From Streptomyces cellostaticus (GTDB taxonomy: Bacteria > Actinomycetota > Actinomycetes > Streptomycetales > Streptomycetaceae): a stretch of 64,000 bases of DNA. Position numbers and translations under genes: made by a program. Numbering within the stretch: the stretch's first letter is position 1; each line of letters begins with the position of its first letter. A model generated the notes under the pieces. The model worked only from the letters and a program-made list of their open reading frames with translations. It was not told the DNA's origin and did no database searches. The stretch covers positions 62,001-126,000 of the forward strand of contig NZ_JALLIN010000006.1 in the NCBI RefSeq assembly GCF_023630175.1. Reading direction: 5' to 3'. Of this stretch, positions 42,900-52,119 are shown one piece after another.

Positions 42900-43847
42900 T
42901 TGACCGAGAGCTACGAGGTCGTCGTGGTCGGCGGCGGCGCGGCCGGACTGTCCGCGGCGCTGGTGCTGGGCCGGGCCCGGCGGCGCACGCTGGTCGTCGA
43001 CGCGGGCGAGCCGCGCAACGCGCGGTCCGCGCACATGCAGGGCTATCTGTCCCGGGACGGCATGTCCCCCGCGCAGTTCCTGGCGACCGGACGCGAGGAG
43101 ATCGCCCGGTACGGCGTCGAGCTGGTCCGGGACCGGGTGGTGGACGCGGCCCGGGACGGGGACTTCACCGTGACGCTGGCGGGCGGCGCCCGTGTCCGCG
43201 CCCGGCACCTGGTGGTCGCGACCGGGCTCGCGGACGAGCTCCCGCCGGTCCCGGGCCTCGCCGAGCGGTTCGGCCGGGACGTCGTCCACTGCCCGTACTG
43301 CCACGGCTGGGAGGTCCGCGACCTGGCGACCGGCGTGCTCGCGAGCAGTGCGCTGAGCGTGCACCAGGCGCTGATGGTCACCCAGTGGTCCAAGGACGTG
43401 CGGCTCTTCCTGCACCAGGTGCGGGAGGCGGAGCTGACGGACGTCGACCGGCGCAGGCTGGCCACGGCCGGGGTCGAGGTCGTACCCGGCGAGGTGGCCG
43501 AGGTGGTGGTCGAGGGCGACCGGCTCACCGGCGTCCGGCTCGCCGGGGACGGCCCCCGCGGCGCGGGCGTGGTCCACGAGCGCGAGGTGCTGTACGCCGC
43601 CCCGCGTGCCGTCCCGCGGAACCGGCTCTTCGTGCGGCTCGGCGCGGAGCTGCGGGAGACACCCTTCGGCAGCTACCCGGTGACCGACGAACGGGGCCTG
43701 ACGAGCGTGGCCGGGCTGTGGGCGGCGGGCAACGCGAGCGGCTTCGCCGAACAGGTGGTGAACGCGGCCAGCCGCGGCTACCGGGCCGGGGCGGCGATCA
43801 ACGGCGAACTGCTCTTCGCCGACCTCGACGCCGGTGCGCAGGTGTAG
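42900..43847 (+). CDS. thioredoxin-reductase-like NAD(P)/FAD oxidoreductase, 315 aa
   Basis: The FAD motif is 'VVVVGGGAAGLSAALVLGRAR' at the N-terminus and a CxxC is in 'VVHCPYCHGWEVRD' (residues about 130-143). The expected second nucleotide-binding glycine motif for NADPH is altered ('GVLASSALSVHQALM'), so the cofactor or reductant may differ. TTG at 42900 follows GGAGGTGG; GTG at 42891 is too close to it. It is divergent from the XRE-cupin regulator. Confidence 0.82.
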   Translation: MTESYEVVVVGGGAAGLSAALVLGRARRRTLVVDAGEPRNARSAHMQGYLSRDGMSPAQFLATGREEIARYGVELVRDRVVDAARDGDFTVTLAGGARVRARHLVVATGLADELPPVPGLAERFGRDVVHCPYCHGWEVRDLATGVLASSALSVHQALMVTQWSKDVRLFLHQVREAELTDVDRRRLATAGVEVVPGEVAEVVVEGDRLTGVRLAGDGPRGAGVVHEREVLYAAPRAVPRNRLFVRLGAELRETPFGSYPVTDERGLTSVAGLWAAGNASGFAEQVVNAASRGYRAGAAINGELLFADLDAGAQV

Positions 43848-43876
43848 AGCCCGCTGTCGCGGTGCACCATGACTGC

Positions 43877-45415
43877 ATGCTGCTGACCCGGCTGGCCGAG
43901 GTGTCCGGGGAGGTCGCCGCGACGGCGGCCAGGTCCCGCAAGACCGCCCTGCTCGCGGAGCTGTTCCGGGAGGCGGAGCCGGACGACGTGCCGATCGTGA
44001 TCCCCTACCTGGCCGGACGGCTCCCGCAGGGCCGGATCGGCGTCGGCTGGAAGGTGCTGAGCCGTCCGGTCCCTCCGGCCGACGGCCCCGCCCTGACGGT
44101 GCGGGAGGTCGACGCCCGGCTCAGCGAGCTGGGCCGGGTGTCCGGGCCGGGGTCCCAGGCGGAGCGGGTCCGGCTCGTCGGCGAGCTGATGGGCGCGGCC
44201 ACCGAGGCCGAACAGCGCTTCCTGCGCGGCCTGCTCACCGGCGAGGTCCGGCAGGGCGCCCTGGACGCGGTGGCGGTGGAAGGACTCGCCCGGGCGACCG
44301 GCGCGGACCCGGCGGGCGTGCGGCGGGCGGTGATGCTCGCCGGATCACTGCGGACGGTGGCGCGGGCGCTGCTGGCCGAGGGCCCCGGCGCCCTGGAGCG
44401 GTTCCGGCTGACGGTCGGCCGGCCGGTGCATCCGATGCTCGCGCACAGCGCCGCCTCGGTCGCCGAGGCGGTGGCGAAGCTGGGTCCGTGCGCGGTGGAG
44501 GAGAAGCTGGACGGGATCCGCGTCCAGGTCCACCGGGACGGCGGCACCGTCCGGATCCACACCCGCACCCTGGACGACATCACCGGCCGGCTGCCCGAGG
44601 TGAGCGCCGCCGCGCTCGGTCTCGCGGGCGAGCGGTTCATCCTGGACGGCGAGGTGGTCTCCTTCGGCGCGGACGGCCGGCCCCGCTCCTTCCAGGAGAC
44701 GGCCGGCCGGGTCGGCTCCCGGACGGACGTGGCGCGGGTGGCCGGTGAGGTCCCCGTCTCCCCGGTGTTCTTCGACGCCCTGTCGGTCGACGGGCGCGAC
44801 CTGCTGGACCTGCCGTTCGCCGAGCGGCACGTGGAGCTGGCCCGGCTGGTGCCGGAGCGCATGCGGGTGCGCGGGACGGTGGTGTCCGGGCCGGCGGAGG
44901 CCGGCGCGGCGGAGCGGTTCCTCGCGGACACGCTCGCCCGCGGACACGAGGGCGTGGTGGTCAAGGCGCTGGACGCCGCCTACAGCGCGGGCCGGCGCGG
45001 CGCGTCCTGGCTGAAGGTCAAGCCCGTGCACACCCTCGACCTGGTGGTGCTCGCCGCCGAGTGGGGACACGGCCGCCGCACCGGCATGCTCTCCAACCTC
45101 CACCTCGGCGCCCGGACGGCGGACGGCGGCTTCGCGATGCTCGGCAAGACCTTCAAGGGCATGACGGACGCGATGCTCGCCTGGCAGACCGGGAGGCTGC
45201 GGGAGCTGGCCGTCGAGGACGGCGGCTGGGGGGTCAGGGTGCGCCCGGAACTCGTCGTGGAGATCGCCTACGACGGCCTGCAGCGCTCCTCCCGCTACCC
45301 GGCCGGCGTCACCCTGCGCTTCGCCCGCGTGATCCGCTACCGCGAGGACAAGCGGCCCGAGGAGGCCGACACCGTCGAGGCCCTGCTGGCGGCCCACCCG
45401 GAGGCCGGGCCATGA
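43877..45415 (+). CDS. ATP-dependent DNA ligase, 512 aa
   Basis: The adenylation motif KxDG is in 'VEEKLDGIRVQVHRDGG' (residues about 207-223), followed by 'RFILDGEVVSF' and the OB-fold 'SWLKVKPVHTLDLVVLAAEW'. The N-terminal 190 residues are the helical DNA-binding domain of archaeal-type ligases (LigB group). It is an accessory ligase beside the essential NAD-dependent LigA. The NUDIX gene overlaps its stop (ATGA). Confidence 0.93.
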   Translation: MLLTRLAEVSGEVAATAARSRKTALLAELFREAEPDDVPIVIPYLAGRLPQGRIGVGWKVLSRPVPPADGPALTVREVDARLSELGRVSGPGSQAERVRLVGELMGAATEAEQRFLRGLLTGEVRQGALDAVAVEGLARATGADPAGVRRAVMLAGSLRTVARALLAEGPGALERFRLTVGRPVHPMLAHSAASVAEAVAKLGPCAVEEKLDGIRVQVHRDGGTVRIHTRTLDDITGRLPEVSAAALGLAGERFILDGEVVSFGADGRPRSFQETAGRVGSRTDVARVAGEVPVSPVFFDALSVDGRDLLDLPFAERHVELARLVPERMRVRGTVVSGPAEAGAAERFLADTLARGHEGVVVKALDAAYSAGRRGASWLKVKPVHTLDLVVLAAEWGHGRRTGMLSNLHLGARTADGGFAMLGKTFKGMTDAMLAWQTGRLRELAVEDGGWGVRVRPELVVEIAYDGLQRSSRYPAGVTLRFARVIRYREDKRPEEADTVEALLAAHPEAGP

Positions 45416-45879
45416 CGGCCCGGGCGACGAGGCGCAGCGCGGGACTGCTGTTGTTCCGGCGCTCCGACGACGGGCTCCAGGTGCTGCTCGGCCACATGGG
45501 CGGGCCGTTCTTCGCGAGGAAGGACGCCGGCGCGTGGACCGTGGTCAAGGGCGAGTACGAGGCCGGCGAGCCCGCCTGGGCGGCGGCCCGGCGGGAGTTC
45601 CGGGAGGAGCTGGGGCTGGCGCCGCCCGACGGGGAGGCCGTGCCGCTGGGCGAGGTCGTGCAGCGCGGCGGCAAGGTCGTCACGGCGTGGGCGGTGGAGG
45701 CGGACCTGGACCCGGAGAGCATCGAGCCGGGCACCTTCACCATGGAGTGGCCGCCGAAGTCCGGCCGCACGGCGCAGTTCCCGGAGCTGGACCGGGTCGC
45801 GTGGTTCGGTCTGGACCGGGCCCGCGAGGTGATCGTCCCGGCGCAGGCGGCGTTTCTCGACCGGCTGGCGGAGCACTAG
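45412..45879 (+). CDS. NUDIX hydrolase, 155 aa
   Basis: The Nudix box GX5EX7REUXEEXGU is read as 'GEYEAGEPAWAAARREFREE' plus LGL (residues about 42-64). It cleaves nucleoside diphosphate-linked substrates; which one is not evident. Translational coupling to the DNA ligase suggests nucleotide-pool or repair-linked housekeeping. Confidence 0.9.
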   Translation: MTARATRRSAGLLLFRRSDDGLQVLLGHMGGPFFARKDAGAWTVVKGEYEAGEPAWAAARREFREELGLAPPDGEAVPLGEVVQRGGKVVTAWAVEADLDPESIEPGTFTMEWPPKSGRTAQFPELDRVAWFGLDRAREVIVPAQAAFLDRLAEH

Positions 45880-45960
45880 GTCTGAACAGCGGCGTACGCG
45901 TTGCGACGGGCCGTGTCGCGCGCGAAGGTCGGAACAGGCCCGCTCCCAGGGAGGTCAGCC

Positions 45961-47346
45961 ATGCCCATCGCGACGGTGAACCCGGCGAACGGCGAGACGC
46001 TCAAGACGTACGAGGCCATGGGCGAGGAGGAGCTGGAACGCCGGCTCCAGCTCGCCGAGGCGACGTTCCGCACGTACCGGACGACCACGTTCGCCGAACG
46101 CGCGCAGATGATGAACAGGGCCGCCGGCCTGCTGGAGGAGGACCAGCGGGAGATCGGCCGGGTGATGACCACCGAGATGGGCAAGCCCGTCGAGCAGGCC
46201 CGCGCGGAGGCCGCCAAGTGCGCCAGGGCGATGCGCTGGTACGCCGAACGCGCGGAGGGACTGCTGGCCGACGAGGAGCCGCCCGAGCAGGACGTGCGGG
46301 ACTCCGGCGCCTCCCGGGTCCGGGTCCGCTACCGGCCGCTCGGGCCGGTGCTCGCCGTGATGCCCTGGAACTTCCCGCTGTGGCAGGTGATCCGCTTCGC
46401 CGCGCCCGCGCTGATGGCCGGCAACGTGGGCCTGCTCAAGCACGCGTCGAACGTTCCGCAGACGGCGCTGTACCTGGAGGACCTGTTCCACCGGGCGGGC
46501 TTCACGGAGGGCTGCTTCCAGACGCTGCTGGTCGGCTCGGCCGCGGTGGACGGCATCCTGCGGGACGAGCGGGTCAGGGCCGCGACGCTGACCGGCAGCG
46601 AGCCGGCCGGACGGGCCGTCGCCTCCACCGCCGGTGAGATGATCAAGAAGACGGTGCTGGAGCTGGGCGGCAGCGACCCCTACGTCGTCATGCCCTCCGC
46701 CGACCTCGACCGCGCGGCCGCCGTCGCCGTGACCGCCCGGGTGCAGAACAACGGGGAGTCGTGCATCGCGGCCAAGCGGTTCATCGTGCACGCCGACGTG
46801 TACGACGCCTTCGCGGAGCGGTTCGTCGCGGGCATGGAGGCGCTGCGCACCGGCGATCCGCTGGAGGAGGGGACGCAGGTCGGGCCGCTCGCCACCGAGC
46901 AGGGGCGCAGGGATCTCGAGGAACTGGTCGACGACGCGAAGCGGGCCGGGGCCGAGGTGCTGTGCGGCGGCGAACGCCCGGACGGGCCGGGCTGGTACTA
47001 CCCGCCGACCGTGCTGGCCGGCATCACCCGGGAGATGCGCGTCCACCGCGAGGAGGCCTTCGGGCCGGTCGCCACGCTGTACCGGGCCGGCGACCTCGAC
47101 GAGGCGGTGCTCATCGCCAACGACTCGCCGTTCGGACTGAGTTCGAACGTCTGGACCCGGGAGGAGCGCGAGGTCGAGCGGTTCGCCCGGGACCTGGAGG
47201 CGGGCGCCGTGTACGTGAACGGCATGACGGCCTCCCATCCGGCGTTCCCCTTCGGCGGGGTGAAGCGCTCCGGCTACGGACGTGAGCTGTCCGGGCACGG
47301 AATCCGGGAGTTCTGCAACATCACCACGGTTTGGCAGGGTGCGTGA
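45961..47346 (+). CDS. aldehyde dehydrogenase, succinate-semialdehyde dehydrogenase type, 461 aa
   Basis: The ALDH catalytic Glu is in 'VLELGGSDPYVV' and the Cys in 'QNNGESCIAAKRFI'; the opening 'TVNPANGETLKTYEAMGEEE' is typical of NADP-dependent SSADH (GabD-like). It oxidises succinate semialdehyde to succinate in GABA breakdown. GGGAGG precedes the ATG at 45961. No GABA transaminase is adjacent. Confidence 0.87.
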   Translation: MPIATVNPANGETLKTYEAMGEEELERRLQLAEATFRTYRTTTFAERAQMMNRAAGLLEEDQREIGRVMTTEMGKPVEQARAEAAKCARAMRWYAERAEGLLADEEPPEQDVRDSGASRVRVRYRPLGPVLAVMPWNFPLWQVIRFAAPALMAGNVGLLKHASNVPQTALYLEDLFHRAGFTEGCFQTLLVGSAAVDGILRDERVRAATLTGSEPAGRAVASTAGEMIKKTVLELGGSDPYVVMPSADLDRAAAVAVTARVQNNGESCIAAKRFIVHADVYDAFAERFVAGMEALRTGDPLEEGTQVGPLATEQGRRDLEELVDDAKRAGAEVLCGGERPDGPGWYYPPTVLAGITREMRVHREEAFGPVATLYRAGDLDEAVLIANDSPFGLSSNVWTREEREVERFARDLEAGAVYVNGMTASHPAFPFGGVKRSGYGRELSGHGIREFCNITTVWQGA

Positions 47347-47371
47347 GGGCCGCGCGGCTACCATCCCGACT

Positions 47372-47605
47372 GTGAACCGCGAAGTGACCCTGCCCCTGAT
47401 CGTCGACGACCGCGGTACCTTGCAGGTGGCGGCGGCCGACGTGAGCAAGTTGCTGCGGACCGTGGGCGGGCGCTGGCTTCATCTCGTCGAGGCCGGGGAG
47501 CATCAGCTCGACGAGGACACGGTGGCCGCGTTGACCATCGAACTGGCGAAGCTCGCGGACCGCATCGACGTGGCGTGCATCGCCCACAGCAGCGGGGCGC
47601 CGTAG
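47372..47605 (+). CDS. hypothetical protein (DUF6213-like), 77 aa
   Basis: A short acidic protein with 'LPLIVDDRGTLQVAAADVSK' and a final Ala-rich helix. It resembles DUF6213 proteins of streptomycetes, as far as I can judge. GTG at 47372 has no ribosome-binding site, but a TACCAT box at 47359-47364 would start transcription at or next to it, so it is probably leaderless. Confidence 0.7.
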   Translation: MNREVTLPLIVDDRGTLQVAAADVSKLLRTVGGRWLHLVEAGEHQLDEDTVAALTIELAKLADRIDVACIAHSSGAP

Positions 47606-47762
47606 CCCTCACGGGGGGTTTCGCAGCGTGGTCGCCCCTGACCCCTTGTCACCGGTTCGGAGTAGTCCGGCGCGAGATCGTCGCCCCGTCGGGTGAACCT
47701 GGGTGGACCACCTTCTGACCGGCGGGCGAAGGCCTGCCGGACGGCGAAAGCAGGGACGGCTC

Positions 47763-48827
47763 ATGGCGACTTTGTGCAGACCCTCGGTGTCCGTACCAGA
47801 GCATGTGATCACGATGGAGGAGACCCTGGAGCTGGCGCGGCTGCACCACGCGGACCACCCCCAGCTCCCGCTGGCCCTCCGGCTGATCGAGAACACGGGC
47901 GTCCGCACCCGGCACATCGTGCAGCCCATCGAGGAAACCCTGAAGCATCCGGGCTTCGAGGACCGCAACAAGCTCTACGAGGCGGAGGCCAAGGCTCGCG
48001 TCCCCGCGGTGATCCAGCGGGCGCTCGACGACGCCGAGCTCCTGACCACCGACATCGATGTCATCATCTACGTGTCGTGCACGGGCTTCATGATGCCGTC
48101 GCTCACCGCGTGGCTGATCAACGAGATGGACTTCTCGAGCACCACCCGGCAGCTCCCGATAGCCCAGCTGGGCTGTGCGGCCGGCGGTGCGGCCATCAAC
48201 CGGGCCCACGACTTCTGTTCGGCCTACCCCGAGGGCAACGCCCTCATCGTGGCCTGCGAGTTCTGCTCGCTGTGCTACCAGCCCACCGATCTCGGCGTCG
48301 GCTCGCTGCTGTCCAACGGCCTGTTCGGCGACGGCATCGCCGCCGCCGTGGTGCGCGGGCGCGGCGGTACGGGCGTCCAGCTCGAGCGCAACGGCTCGTA
48401 CCTGATCCCGAAGACCGAGGACTGGATCGCGTACGACGTCCGGGCGACCGGCTTCCACTTCCTGCTGGACAAGCGGGTGCCGACCACCATGGAGCCGCTC
48501 GCCCCGGCGCTCCAGGACCTCGCGGGCAACCACGGCTGGGACGCCTCCGACCTGGACTTCTACATCATCCACGCCGGCGGGCCCCGAATACTCGACGACC
48601 TCAGCAAGTTCCTGCAGGTCGAACCCCAGGCGTTCCGGTTCAGCCGGTCGACGCTCACCGAGTACGGCAACATCGCCAGCGCCGTCGTCCTGGACGCGCT
48701 GCGCCGGCTCTTCGACGAGGGCGGTGCCGAGCACCGGGCACGCGGGCTGCTGGCCGGGTTCGGTCCCGGCATCACCGCCGAGATGACCGTGGGCCGCTGG
48801 GTCCAGGACGGCGAGAAGACACGATGA
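47763..48827 (+). CDS. rppA: type III polyketide synthase, RppA (1,3,6,8-tetrahydroxynaphthalene synthase), 354 aa
   Basis: A chalcone-synthase-like enzyme with catalytic Cys in 'IAQLGCAAGGAAINRAHDF' and the 'GFGPGITAEMT' C-terminal loop. RppA makes tetrahydroxynaphthalene from five malonyl-CoA, which oxidises to flaviolin, a melanin precursor. The following P450 and cupin match the rppA-CYP158A2-momA operon of S. coelicolor. ATG follows AGGGAC. Stop overlaps the P450 start (ATGA). Confidence 0.93.
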   Translation: MATLCRPSVSVPEHVITMEETLELARLHHADHPQLPLALRLIENTGVRTRHIVQPIEETLKHPGFEDRNKLYEAEAKARVPAVIQRALDDAELLTTDIDVIIYVSCTGFMMPSLTAWLINEMDFSSTTRQLPIAQLGCAAGGAAINRAHDFCSAYPEGNALIVACEFCSLCYQPTDLGVGSLLSNGLFGDGIAAAVVRGRGGTGVQLERNGSYLIPKTEDWIAYDVRATGFHFLLDKRVPTTMEPLAPALQDLAGNHGWDASDLDFYIIHAGGPRILDDLSKFLQVEPQAFRFSRSTLTEYGNIASAVVLDALRRLFDEGGAEHRARGLLAGFGPGITAEMTVGRWVQDGEKTR

Positions 48828-50038
48828 CCGAAGAGACCCTCACCGAGACCCCGCCCCCGGTCCGGCACTGGCCGGCGGTCGACCTGAACGGCACGGACTT
48901 CGACCCGGTGCTGGCCGACCTGATGAGCGAGGGCCCGGTCACCCGCATCCAGCTCCCCAACGGCGAGGGCTGGGCCTGGCTGGTCACCCGGTACGACGAC
49001 GTGCGCATGGTGACCAACGACCCGCGGTTCGGCCGCGAGGCGGTCATGGACAAGCAGGTCACCCGGCTCGCCCCGCACTTCATCCCGGACCGGGGAGCGG
49101 TCGGCTTCCTCGACCCGCCCGACCACACCCGGCTGCGCCGCTCGGTGGCGGCCGCGTTCACCGCCAGGGGCGTGGAGCGGATCCGCGACAGGGCGCGCGC
49201 GATGCTGGACGAGCTGGTGGACGAGCTGCTCCAGGACGGGCCGCCCGCCGACCTCACCAGTGCGGTGCTCAGCCCCTTCCCCATCGCGGTGATCTGCGAG
49301 CTGATGGGCGTACCGGCCGCCGACCGGCACAGCATGCACACGTGGACCCAGCTCATCCTGTCCTCCGCGCACGGCAAGGAGCTCAGCGAGAAGGCCAAGC
49401 GCGAGATGAGCGCCTACTTCTCCGATCTCGTCGCCCTGCGCGAGAACAGCGCGGGCGAGGACGTGGCCTCGCTGCTCGGCGCCGCCGTGGGCCGCCGGGA
49501 GGTCACCCTGGAGGAGGCCGTGGGCCTCGCGGTCCTGCTCCAGATCGGCGGCGAGGCGGTCACCAACAACAGCGGGCAGATGTTCTACCTGCTGCTGACC
49601 CGTCCCGAACTGGCCGCGCGGCTGCGTTCCGATCCGGCGATCAGACCTCGGGCCATCGACGAGCTGCTGCGGTTCATCCCGCACCGCAACGCCGTCGGGC
49701 TGTCCCGGATCGCCCTGGAGGACGTGGAGATCCACGGTGTCCGTGTCCGGGCCGGGGACCCGATCTACGTCTCCTACCTGGCCGCCAACCGCGACCCGGA
49801 GGTCTTCCCCGACCCGGAGTCCATCGACGTCACCCGCAGCCCCAATCCGCACGTGGCGTTCGGCTTCGGCCCGCACTACTGCCCCGGCGGCATGCTGGCG
49901 AGGCTGGAGTCGGAGCTGCTGGTGGACACCCTGCTGGACCGCGTGCCCGGGCTCAGGCTGGCCGTGGCGCCGGCGCAGGTGCCCTTCCGGAAGGGCGCGT
50001 TGATCCGCGGGCCCGCGTCCCTGCCGGTGACGTGGTGA
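48824..50038 (+). CDS. cytochrome P450, CYP158A-like (flaviolin coupling), 404 aa
   Basis: The heme motif is 'FGFGPHYCPGG' (residues about 346-356), ExxR is in 'IDELLRFIPHR', and the I-helix reads 'IGGEAVTNN'. The usual oxygen-activating Thr is replaced by Ala, as known for CYP158A2, which uses substrate and water for proton delivery while it joins flaviolin units into dimers and trimers. The overlap with rppA and the following cupin agree. Confidence 0.92.
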   Translation: MTEETLTETPPPVRHWPAVDLNGTDFDPVLADLMSEGPVTRIQLPNGEGWAWLVTRYDDVRMVTNDPRFGREAVMDKQVTRLAPHFIPDRGAVGFLDPPDHTRLRRSVAAAFTARGVERIRDRARAMLDELVDELLQDGPPADLTSAVLSPFPIAVICELMGVPAADRHSMHTWTQLILSSAHGKELSEKAKREMSAYFSDLVALRENSAGEDVASLLGAAVGRREVTLEEAVGLAVLLQIGGEAVTNNSGQMFYLLLTRPELAARLRSDPAIRPRAIDELLRFIPHRNAVGLSRIALEDVEIHGVRVRAGDPIYVSYLAANRDPEVFPDPESIDVTRSPNPHVAFGFGPHYCPGGMLARLESELLVDTLLDRVPGLRLAVAPAQVPFRKGALIRGPASLPVTW

Positions 50039-50045
50039 GCCGCCG

Positions 50046-50654
50046 ATGACCACGACGGAGGGACTGGCGGTACCCGAAGGGCCCGCGGCCCGGGGAGCCG
50101 CCCCGGGCCAGGCGGATCCGCCGGCGCGGGAGGCCGCACCGGCGGAAGGGCTGCTGGTGCCGCCGGGTCACGGGCGGATCGTCGAGACCCCGGCCCAGCG
50201 GGTGACGTTCAAGGTCACCGGGGCCCACTCGCGGACCGCCTCCACCTTCGAGGTGGAGGTTCCGCCGGGGTTCGACGTCGGCGCCCATGTGCACACGCGC
50301 AGCGAGGAGTTGTTCTACGTCCTCGAGGGCGAACTGGACGTGCTCGCCTTCGAGCCGCGTATCCGCACCCCCGACAGCTGGCAGCGCTGGGAGTCGAGTT
50401 CGGGCAGCCGGGTGGTCCGGGCGACGCCGGGCACGGTCATCGTCGTGCCGCCGGGCTGCCCCCACGCGTTCGCCAATCCGACGGACACGCCGGCGAGGAT
50501 GTTCTTCCAGGCGTCCCCTCCGCCGGACCACGAGCGCTACTTCGAGGAGCTGCTGGAGATCCTGGGCAACGGCGGGCCGCCGGACCGCGAGGCGATCGAG
50601 CGGCTGCGCCGTCGCTACGACATCGAGCAGCTCACACCTCTGCGGCACAGGTGA
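50046..50654 (+). CDS. momA: cupin-domain monooxygenase, MomA-like, 202 aa
   Basis: The cupin motif 'GAHVHTRSEELFYVLEGELDV' (residues about 79-99) and 'VVPPGCPHAFANP' bind a metal. In S. griseus and S. coelicolor the gene third in the rppA-P450 operon encodes MomA, which turns tetrahydroxynaphthalene into flaviolin. The Ala/Pro-rich first 35 residues are probably disordered. It begins 7 bp after the P450 stop. Confidence 0.85.
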   Translation: MTTTEGLAVPEGPAARGAAPGQADPPAREAAPAEGLLVPPGHGRIVETPAQRVTFKVTGAHSRTASTFEVEVPPGFDVGAHVHTRSEELFYVLEGELDVLAFEPRIRTPDSWQRWESSSGSRVVRATPGTVIVVPPGCPHAFANPTDTPARMFFQASPPPDHERYFEELLEILGNGGPPDREAIERLRRRYDIEQLTPLRHR

Positions 50655-50671
50655 CCGCGCAGGACCGCCGA

Positions 50672-50703
50672 GGGGCGCGGGGCCGTTCCGGCACCCGCGC
50701 CCC
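50672..50703. terminator. hairpin between momA and ACAD gene
   Basis: GGGGCGCGG (50672-50680) pairs with CCGCGCCCC (50695-50703) and is followed by TT. It lies between genes that converge. Confidence 0.75.
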
Positions 50704-50709
50704 TTCGCG

Positions 50710-51936
50710 CTACCGGATCGGCGTTCCGGCCAGGGTACGGGCGATGACCAGGCGCTGGATCTCGCTCGTGCCCTCGAAGATGGTGTAGATCGCGCTGTCG
50801 CGGTGCATCCGCTCCACGGGGTACTCGCGGGTGTAGCCGTTGCCGCCCAGGATCTGGATGGCCTGCGCGGTCACCTTCTTCGCCGTCTCGCTGGCGAAGA
50901 GCTTGGACATGGAGCCCTCGGCGGCCGTGAACGGCTTGCCGTTGACCGCCATCCAGGACGCCCGCCACACCAGCAGGCGCGCGGCGTCGATCTGCGTCCG
51001 CATGTCGGCGAGCTGGAAGGCCACGCCCTGGTTGTCGATGATGGGCCGGCCGAACTGCTCGCGGGACTTCGCGTAGTCGAGGGCGACCTCGTACGCGGCC
51101 CGGGCGGTGCCGACCGCCATGGCTCCCACGGCGGGCCGCGAGGCCTCGAACGTGGCCATGGCCGCGTTCTTCACCCGCTCGCCGCCCGCCCTGGCGCGCT
51201 CCCGGGCGCGGGCGAGCCGCTCGTCCAGCTTCTCCTTGCCGCCGAGCAGGCAGGAGCCGGGGACCCGGACGCCGTCCAGGACGACCTCGGCGGTGTGCGA
51301 GGCGCGGATGCCGTGCTTCTTGAACTTCTGGCCCTGGGCGAGCCCCGGCGTGCCGGCCGGGACGATGAAGGACGCGTGGCCCTTGGAGCCCAGCTCCGGG
51401 TCGACGACGGCGACGACGACGTGGACGTTGGCGATGCCGCCGTTGGTCGCCCAGGTCTTCGTGCCGTTGATCACCCACTCGTCCTTCGCCTCGTCGTAGA
51501 CCGCGCGCGTGCGCATGGAGGCCACGTCGGAGCCGGCGTCCGGCTCGGAGGAGCAGAAGGCGGCGACCTTCACGTCGTTCTGGTCGCCGTACATCTGCGG
51601 GATCCAGGTGCCGATCTGCTCCTCGGTTCCGTTGGCGAGCACGCCCACGGCGGCCAGACCGGTGCCCACGATGGACAGGGCGATGCCGGCGTCGCCCCAG
51701 AACAGCTCCTCCATGGCCATCGGGATGCCGAGGCCGGTGGGGTCGAAGTACTGCTGCGCGTAGAAGTCGAGGGAGTAGATGCCGACCTTCGCGGCCTCCT
51801 GGATGACCGGCCAGGGAGTCTCCTCACGCTCGTCCCATTCGGCGGCCGCGGGGCGGATGACGTCGGCGGCGAAGCCGTGCAGCCACTCCCGGACCTCCTG
51901 CTGTTCGTCGTTGAGCTCCATGGTGAACTCGGCCAT
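50710..51936 (-). CDS. acyl-CoA dehydrogenase, 408 aa
   Basis: A full-length ACAD with 'AFCSSEPDAGSDVASMRTRA', 'WVINGTKTWATNGGIANVHV' and C-terminal 'IYTIFEGTSEIQRLVIARTL', where the Glu in the last motif is the catalytic base in many family members. Acts on short to medium acyl-CoA by family analogy. It is divergent from a TetR regulator with two palindromes between the genes. Confidence 0.9.
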   Translation of the reverse strand: MAEFTMELNDEQQEVREWLHGFAADVIRPAAAEWDEREETPWPVIQEAAKVGIYSLDFYAQQYFDPTGLGIPMAMEELFWGDAGIALSIVGTGLAAVGVLANGTEEQIGTWIPQMYGDQNDVKVAAFCSSEPDAGSDVASMRTRAVYDEAKDEWVINGTKTWATNGGIANVHVVVAVVDPELGSKGHASFIVPAGTPGLAQGQKFKKHGIRASHTAEVVLDGVRVPGSCLLGGKEKLDERLARARERARAGGERVKNAAMATFEASRPAVGAMAVGTARAAYEVALDYAKSREQFGRPIIDNQGVAFQLADMRTQIDAARLLVWRASWMAVNGKPFTAAEGSMSKLFASETAKKVTAQAIQILGGNGYTREYPVERMHRDSAIYTIFEGTSEIQRLVIARTLAGTPIR

Positions 51937-51975
51937 GTCCCCTCCAGCGGCGGTACGTGCGGTCCTACCAGCGAT

Positions 51976-52013
51976 GTTACTAGCGGTAACGCGAGTGTGT
52001 TACTGACCAGTAG
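51976..52013. promoter_or_regulatory. paired palindromes between ACAD and TetR genes
   Basis: GTTAC-TAGCG-GTAAC (51976-51990) is a perfect inverted repeat. TACTG-AC-CAGTA (52001-52012) is a second. The two centres are about 24 bp apart, with a shared GTTACT core. They sit in the divergent spacer and are the likely operator for the neighbouring TetR. Confidence 0.7.
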
Positions 52014-52119
52014 GAAAAGTCAACTCCTGATGACTCCTCGGCATCCCGTTCGATGTCGGCGGCGCGGACAGTGTTAGTTTGCGCAGGCGTCACCGAATCA
52101 GCACGGGTGGGGAGACCAC

